Shown: positions 57,755-64,000 of the stretch, in pieces | Layout: every line of letters starts with the position of its first letter | How positions within the stretch are numbered: position 1 is the first letter of the stretch | DNA from: Medicago truncatula | Lineage: Eukaryota > Streptophyta > Magnoliopsida > Fabales > Fabaceae | Direction: 5' to 3' | Assembly (NCBI RefSeq): GCF_003473485.1 | Contig: NC_053049.1 | Location: forward strand, 28,975,292 to 29,039,291 | DNA: 64,000 nucleotides | Position numbers and translations under genes: made by a program | Notes under the pieces: generated by a model | What the model saw: the letters and a program-made list of their open reading frames with translations, nothing else | What the model was told of the DNA's origin: nothing | The model's database searches: none

Positions 57755-58861
57755 GCTGAAGGTATAAATAGTTAACTGTTTTTGCGAGTTTTTACTAGTT
57801 AATTTTGTACACCGTAGATTATGCTGCCGATTTGTCTAGAGTTATTAGGCTTCTCTTTCAGTTTAGGGGTCTCAATTAATTTTATATGTATACCCTGTCA
57901 TTGCCCTCACTGCTAACAATATATGGGTCTTTGGTTGCATGTCGTTACCAGTTACTACTAATTGCATTTTACGGTATACAATTACTATAGCATGTGTGAC
58001 TGATTTTTGGTGATTTTAGTGCTCCAATGTTACTAGGAATTTGGTCGGCTGCAATTTGTTCAATTTCTGATGCCTTCATTGCTTCAAATGTTACCAGGAA
58101 TTTTCCCCCATTCTGTTTTAATACTGTGGCATAGGGAGTCAGACTTTAGATAACTTGTGAAGATTCTATTTCTATGATAAGTGAAAACTGTAGATGGTTC
58201 AAAGCATGGAAATACTGATTTTATTTTTTATTTTTGCTAAGGAACCTAGTCTAAACACAGATCGAAGTATATGATTCTGCTCACAAAAGGTCCTTTAAAA
58301 ATGTGCCAAAGTTGAGCTTTTCCTCTAATCAGAAAACTAATACGGTCATCTTTATCAACTGAACACGGAAGAAAACCGTTGCATGGTAGCTGTAATTATT
58401 AGACAGATAGACTATTAAACCTTATATCTCTGCATACAAATCTAGTTAGTATTTTGAAAATAAATTGGGAAATCCTTTTCAATTTATTTCCTGCATTTAA
58501 ACTTATTTATTGTCTAGTTCACTTGCAGCATCCCCTAAAATATATATGATTTTCATTGTGACATTAAAGTTTAAAACATCTTTCTATAAAATCCTTATCC
58601 TACAAAATATTAATTCCAATATAGGCATTTAAAATTATTCGCAGTAGTTTTACATATTATCAACTATTAAGTAAGCAGTCAATATCACTTCTGCAGTATA
58701 ACTATTTTGGGAAGTTTACGAGACTCACCACAACTTCTTTGTCCATCGCTATTCCTTCCTAGAAAAACCCATGTGCCACAGAAAAAAGATAAGGTTATGA
58801 ATAGTCTTTATAAAGAGTGACATTCCGCATACCTTACAATCCATTTTTGTAAGGTTGAGTT
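57745..58861 (+). repeat. F-box 3'-flank duplication, copy D
   Basis: Partner of 51030-52135. It lies inside the presumed 3' UTR intron of gene D. Confidence 0.9.
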
Positions 58862-59149
58862 AGGCCAAATTCAAACTCTACGATGATATCAGAGTGTACT
58901 GGTTTGAGCCACATAAAGCTGAATAGTAGTGACGCCCCTCATCTTAAAAGTCGGACATCCAAAACAATGAACGCGGAATTTCCAGCACTTGCTATTATAT
59001 TTTGTGCTTGATTGCTGGTATTAAAGAATTTGGTTATCATTGCATCATCAAATCCTTCTTTATTAGGCTTTTTTCTATCTCATAGGGAGTAAGACTTTAG
59101 GTGCAACTTGTGAAGATTCCATTTATATGATGGAGTCCATGTCAGCATG

Positions 59150-59835
59150 GCCTTTTTTCTATTGAATGGCAGCTTTATTTTAGTATTTTTCAATATTACA
59201 TGTCAGCATGGCCTGCCTTACACTTACCATCAGATGAGCCATTTGAAGTATAAATCTTAAATGTGAGAATTATAAGATGGATCAAAGCATGGAAGTACTA
59301 AATTTTTAGCTAAGGAACCTAGTTTAAACACAGATCAGAGTTTTAGGTTCAAATCAACTAGCCACCTTGAGTAGTAAACAATAAATGGCTCTGGAGTTGC
59401 TGCAGAGTTTCCCTCGTTAGGTCAACTACAAAGCTTTAATTATAAAAAGATTCTGCTCACAAAAGGTCCTTTAAGAAATAACAGAGTTGAGCTTTTCATC
59501 ATCAAAAAACTAACACAGTAATTTTTATCAACTGAACATGGTCGAAAACCGTTGCATGATAGCAGTGGTTATGAAACAGATAGATTGATTAAACCTGAAA
59601 TCTCTGCATACAAATCTAGTTAGTATTTTGAAGATAAATTGGGAAATCCTTTTCAATTTATTTCCTGCATTTAAACTTATTTATTGTCTGGTTCACTTGC
59701 AGCATCCCCTAAAATATATGATTTTCATTGCGACATTTAAGTTTAAAACCTCTTCCTATAACTGAAGATTTTATTAAGCATTTAAACTTATTCTCAGTAG
59801 TTATGCATATTATCAATTTATTAAGCAAGCTATCA
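59150..59835 (+). repeat. Orphan F-box 3'-flank copy
   Basis: Repeats parts of 58200-58690 in order: 'cacagatca(g/a)ag', 'tctgctcacaaaaggtcctt', 'gaaaaccgttgcatg', 'cagcatcccctaaaatata'. No F-box coding region precedes it. It is a remnant of an extra gene copy or a local duplication. Confidence 0.75.
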
Positions 59836-59929
59836 ATATCACTTTCTTCTGAAATATAACTATGTTAGTAGTAAGTGTACGTGACTCAATGCAGCTTCTT
59901 TGTCTATCACGATAAGTCTAATATATAAC

Positions 59930-60240
59930 TCTTGCTTGCTCTTCTTGAGGAATCTTAGTAGTTAGTATGATATATGTTCGTACCACGTAAGTCTGTAACT
60001 TTGGTGCATCATAAAATTAGTTTGTGTTTGTTTCTGCGTTGCTATCGTCCACCACCGTGCGTGTTTCTTCACTTTGACAATTTGTAGCTTTGAAATTATC
60101 GCGGTGGGAAATCGTTAAGAACGCGAGAAAAATGTTTCTGATGCGTTATGAAACGAGCACTTAAATGTGTATATGTACGGTAAATGCCTGAGAAACTGTA
60201 ACTTTATGTTTGGATCCAATAGTACGTTTGAAACGGAAAT
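59930..60240 (+). repeat. Sequence shared with F-box A 3' intron
   Basis: Matches 34020-34290: 'cttgctcttcttgaggaat' against 'cttgctcttcttaaggaat', 'aatttgtagctttgaaatta', 'ataaaattag/aat'. It supports a common 3' intron in the A and D lineages. Confidence 0.75.
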
Positions 60241-61212
60241 TGTACAGGATACACTTTACAACATAGTTATAAAGTGCTTATATAGTTACTGGTGTTCTTT
60301 TGTAACCAAGTGCTTATAGACAAACAACTCCATCAGAAGTGAAGAAATTATGAACGGTACTAAGTTGTAAAGGATACACACCATACGCTACCAAGTTCTT
60401 GAGAGTTATGTTGCCTTTGGATTGAGTTCTGATGAGAGGTCCAGAAACATGGGATTTCATGTGGTTAAATAGCGGATAAATAACATACTTGAAAATCTAT
60501 GCTATGCACTTCCACTAGTTCACTCCTTGTATGCTTGATTTTTGGTTTCTTAGTTAGTTTGTGTTTTTGCATCTATTTCATAGTTATGTCTTGATTTTGG
60601 TTTTTATGGGTATGCTTGATTTTGGTTATCGATGTGCCTATCATTGTTAAATGCTTCATTAATTAATGGCTGCTACTATAATGGAATTAGTTCATTGTTA
60701 AATATTACTGATGTGCCTTTTTGTTTTTGCTGTTGTTTTGACTCTTCATAGATATTCTCTGTTGCATTTTTTAATGCTATCGTTCTTGCTTCTTCATATG
60801 GTAATAATATTGTTAGCAATTTTATTCGACTAATATAAGCATTTGTCGCTGATTGAGAGAGCTTGTGCATTAAGGTTTCTGATGGCTTCTCAGTTCTCAA
60901 TCATTCCTTATAATTATGTAGAAGCTTGTTTTGTTCTTATTCATTCATCAATCAATAATGTTGTATGTGTGGATGAGGATTAGCAATTTAGCATCTGTAT
61001 CTCAGTCAGTGTATACACAATTAAGCTTGTTGAATCACGTGATGCCAAACATTTAATCAGCATTGATATATTTATCTATTTTGATGTGTTTAATTATCCC
61101 TTTTGTGTGGATTAGTTTGGACTTACAATCTGTAGATTATCAAAGGGAAAGTTTGCAATATGTATATATTAGATTTCATCATTGACTTATATGTTGCTTT
61201 TTCTTTATGCAG
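60241..61212 (+). other. Rest of the presumed gene D 3' intron
   Basis: AT-rich; no independent gene. The last 100 bases, 'caatctgtagattatcaa' then 'ttgctttttctttatgcag', match 34368-34435 before the gene A 3' exon. Confidence 0.4.
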
Positions 61213-61500
61213 GATCTTCACAAAGATGAACATGGAAAGCTTCTTGTTCCTTTTACTTTATGGTCCAAAGACGAGTTATGAACAAGTTGTAATGGTTGAG
61301 TTCTTTTTTACCATTCCTAGTAACTTTGGCGTACGCAAACTTTGTAGTGTAATGGTTCGGTTCGTTTAACAAACTTTGACAGAAGCAAGCAACTTAGCTT
61401 TCTGTGAATGTTTTGGTTCTTTTTAGGAAACTTTGGCAGATGCAAACTTTAGTGTAATGGTTTGGTTCGTTTTTACCACTCCTAGTAATGCATCGTTATT
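61213..61500 (+). other. Probable 3' UTR exon of F-box gene D
   Basis: Starts 'gatcttcacaaag' after 'ctttatgcag' and is homologous to 34436-34690 ('gaatgttttggttctttt', 'aggaaactttggcaga', 'taatggtt(c/a)ggtt'). Confidence 0.5.
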
Positions 61501-62200
61501 TTCCTCAATATTCACTTGTTGTGGTTTATTTTCCCTTTCATCATGCACTATCATTGAAATTTGTTGATGTTGTTTTTGATATTTCTCTTGCACTTCAACT
61601 TGTTGTTCTTGTGTGAAATCCTTTTCTGTTTTACATTCTACATTTCTTAATTCACTCATCTCTTTTTGCAAACATTGTTTATCATTATTCTTCATTATAA
61701 TCTCTGGTTCCTCCCTTACTTCAGTATAGTCTCATTCACCTTTGCAAACTTTTCGTTTTTCGCACCATCTCTTGAAACTTCGTGTTTTTCTTCCATCAAA
61801 TATTCCAATATTAACATCCTCTTCCTCACTTAACTGATCAATGGACTCAATTTTTTATTTCTAATTTCTTTCACGATTATTTCCTTAATTCCATTCGCAC
61901 TCTTCTCAATTTCCTCTTGCATCATTTCCTTTATTTGTTTCCACATCTATCTTTTTTAATCTTCCACCTTCACCCTGTTCCACAAAATATTCAGTCTCTT
62001 TGCTCACCACATTTTTTTTTATTCTTGCATCTTAATATTCAATCCTTCAATTTCCTTTGACGTACTTTTAGGTAAGTTCTTAGGAAACTCTTTCTTTATA
62101 GTTACCATTCCATAATCAAATCTTTCTTTATTAGGCTTTTCTCTATCATATTCTTCATCTCTATCTTTAGTTTCCATTTAGGCTTTACAACTTTTTTTTT
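61500..62200. other. Low-complexity stretch with broken Lys/Glu/Gln-rich frames
   Basis: On the minus strand, short frames rich in K, E, Q and N ('EVQEKYQKQHQQISM', 'MVTIKKEFPKNLPKS') are broken by many stops. It may be the remnant of a coiled-coil-like coding segment or CT-rich non-coding DNA. No family is recognised. Confidence 0.25.
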
Positions 62201-62209
62201 TTTTTTTTG

Positions 62210-62450
62210 GTACAAACTTTACAACTTTCTTTAATATTGTGGCATTGGGAGTAAGACCTTGGGTAACTTCTGAAGATACCATTTATACGATAGTCTAAAC
62301 ACAGATTAAAGTTTTAGGTTTAAATCAACAAGGCAGTTTTAGTAGAAAGTACTAAATGGCTCTGAAGTTACTGCAGTGTTTCCCTCATTAGGTCAACAAC
62401 AAAACTTTGATTATGACAGATTCTGCTCACAAAAGGTCCTTTAAAAATTT
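62210..62450 (+). repeat. Second orphan F-box 3'-flank copy
   Basis: Matches 59310-59480 in order: 'aaacacagat(t/c)a', 'aatggctctg(a/g)agtt', 'gtttccctc(a/g)ttaggtcaac', 'ttctgctcacaaaaggtcct'. A LINE fragment follows directly. Confidence 0.7.
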
Positions 62451-62880
62451 GCAGCAAAGAACATATCCCAGTGGCTCGACTGACCACTGCTAAGCCGAAC
62501 AGCCATCGCAATCGGACAGTCATGCATGACATGCAGCGACGTTTTGACAGTCTCTTTGCAATGAACACAGCGCTGCTCCCAGATGCATAGAACTCAACCT
62601 ACCAGTAGTCTATTAGTCAACACTCGATCATGTTCGAGCAACCATTTAAAACACCGAATTCTCTCCAGAACACCAATTTCCCACAATCTAGTCTATGAGT
62701 TAGGATCAGACCCAAAACCACTCAGCATATATCCTGCCCGTACTCGATACCAGGCGGAGGAATATCACAAATTCTGTTCACAAAAACATCGACAGCCAAT
62801 CCTGCAACTCGTTGATCCGCCAGTCACCATTGGAATCTACCAATTCAGCCCTTGCAACGTTTAGAGCATAAAAATATGGA
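62400..62880 (-). mobile_element. LINE fragment (zinc-binding RT-associated domain)
   Basis: Minus-strand frames show 'VNRICDIPPPGIEYGQDI', 'RIRCFKWLLEHDRVLTNRL' and 'CVHCKETVKTSLHVMHDCP'. This is the zf-RVT region of a plant LINE. Breaks are present and the RT domain is missing. The left boundary against the F-box flank repeat is uncertain by tens of bases. Confidence 0.75.
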
Positions 62881-63487
62881 TGACTCAATAACATATTTAG
62901 GACAAACTTTGCTATCATCTGAAAATTTGAGCTTTAGAACTAACTAAACTCTAAAAGTGAGAATTGGTCAAGCCTTATAAAGACTTCTTTGCAGATGTAT
63001 TTACTTGATTTGGTAAAAGGACGATAAATAACAAAAATACAGTGCTTGGATTAGGAAGGGAAAAATCAATAAAAAAATGCTGCCAACCATAAGAATTGCC
63101 CCCTACAAGTATAAGAATTGTCAATTTTACTAATTGAAATACTCTGACAGATATGCGGCCAACCATCAGATTCAAAGTATAATAATAAACCTTAAAAATT
63201 TAAAGCCATACGAACTTCATATACATCACGAATCGCTTTATATGATTATCTGTAATAACAATTTAAATCATTCGGTAAAAATAATTAATAACAATCTAAA
63301 TATTCACAATTATTTTTTACTTAAATGCAGTCCTATGCTAAGGATGTCAAATATTCATGTCTTATTCAAAATAATTGAATGAGCAAAAAAACTCTAGCTT
63401 GGATACAAGCAACAATGTACGAATATAAAAAGAATTAAAAACTAAATGTTCTTTCTATGCATGTACACTGCGCCTCTTATAACCACT
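62881..63487. other. Intergenic, MYB 3' side
   Basis: AT-rich. No gene, RNA or repeat is supported. Confidence 0.3.
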
Positions 63488-64000
63488 TCATGATTGAGCA
63501 TATGTATGTAGCATGGCATATGTCATAGGACCCAGGTTCATTGGTACCCCTGGCATAACTGTCTCAGAAACTGGTCCAAGACCATAATCCATGTCTCCGG
63601 GAGCAGTCAAATTCACTGTAGTACCAACTGCAGATACAACTGGTCCTCCTATAGGTTGCCCGATCCTAGGAGCAGCGTGTATTCCAGCAGGTGGGGATGG
63701 AGGATTATCAAGAGTTTTGATTCCAGCAGGTGGGACTGGAGGAGCTTGTTCGGCTGATTGTCCAGCAGAATTTGCAGCAGAATTGCTTGCTTGACCGGTA
63801 ATTGGTCCTTGAGGTGCTGAAATGTCTCCATTTTTGACAAAGGTGACATCATGTATGCTGGATCGCCTTCTTTCTTTCTTCTCTTTCATTGAATCCTGAC
63901 GAATTTTGTATTTCTGAGCATGGCTTGCTACTTGTGTAGGTGTTCTTGTCACCACACTGTACCTTGATATACTTCGCCAGTCACCCCATCCATGGTTCTC
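63488..64000 (-). CDS. MYB-related transcription factor (SHAQKY type), 3' part
   Basis: The frame is open to the window's right edge, so the N-terminus is outside. The visible part starts ENHGWGDWRSISRYSVV, then TRTPTQVASHAQKY, the third helix of the second MYB repeat in DIVARICATA/SRM1-like factors. 'RRRSSIHDVTF' follows, then a Pro/Ala/Gln-rich tail to the stop at 63488-63490. These factors bind GATA/I-box-type promoter sites in the nucleus. The usual F after SHAQKY is K here (KYKIRQ). About 170 codons are seen. GTG at 63955 is not the start, because MYB sequence continues upstream. Confidence 0.85.
   Translation of the reverse strand, partial: ENHGWGDWRSISRYSVVTRTPTQVASHAQKYKIRQDSMKEKKERRRSSIHDVTFVKNGDISAPQGPITGQASNSAANSAGQSAEQAPPVPPAGIKTLDNPPSPPAGIHAAPRIGQPIGGPVVSAVGTTVNLTAPGDMDYGLGPVSETVMPGVPMNLGPMTYAMLHTYAQS

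Overview
The window is AT-rich plant nuclear DNA. It has spliced genes with GT-AG introns, intronless P450 and PPR genes, a local F-box family expansion and very many small DNA transposons, LINE scraps and Helitrons. The repeat families (Stowaway-like and Mutator-like MITEs and other inverted-repeat elements of types common in legumes, legume-type LINE C-termini) suggest a legume, probably of the Medicago/Trifolium/pea group. The species cannot be fixed from sequence alone. There are no bacterial features, CRISPR arrays or rRNA, and I saw no convincing tRNA.

Layout. 1-3.5 kb: inverted-repeat elements, one ending just before a P450 promoter. 3.6-17.1 kb: two intronless CYP89A-type P450 genes on + flank a 12-exon cellulose synthase (CesA) gene on -. 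The CesA exons join without any frame break (981 aa), but several active-site motifs are altered (DCD to DCN, TED to ASD, changed gating loop). 17.1-21.4 kb: repeats, a TAA microsatellite and a small copied piece of the next gene. 21.4-23.4 kb: an intronless PLS-DYW pentatricopeptide protein gene on -, apparent orthologue of Arabidopsis At3g49142. 26.0-28.0 kb: a seven-exon receptor-like cytoplasmic kinase gene on +, apparent orthologue of PBL28/At1g24030.

29.9-62.5 kb: an F-box array on +, heavily invaded by transposons. There are three intact F-box genes (A at 32.66 kb, B at 41.41 kb, D at 56.56 kb), one copy with a nonsense codon (C at 49.90 kb), gene fragments at 47.2 and 52.1 kb, and orphan copies of the family's 3' flank at 59-62.5 kb. 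Genes A and D share a 3' intron whose donor and acceptor are conserved. Helitrons, LINE 3' fragments, a retroposed insert with 19-bp target duplications and nested MITEs lie between them. 63.5-64 kb: the 3' part of a SHAQKY-type MYB gene on -, cut by the window edge.

The genes do not form one pathway. The strongest candidate for new biology is the open but motif-altered CesA between two related P450s. The second is the F-box array, where duplication breakpoints, a shared 3' intron and gene remnants allow its history to be read.
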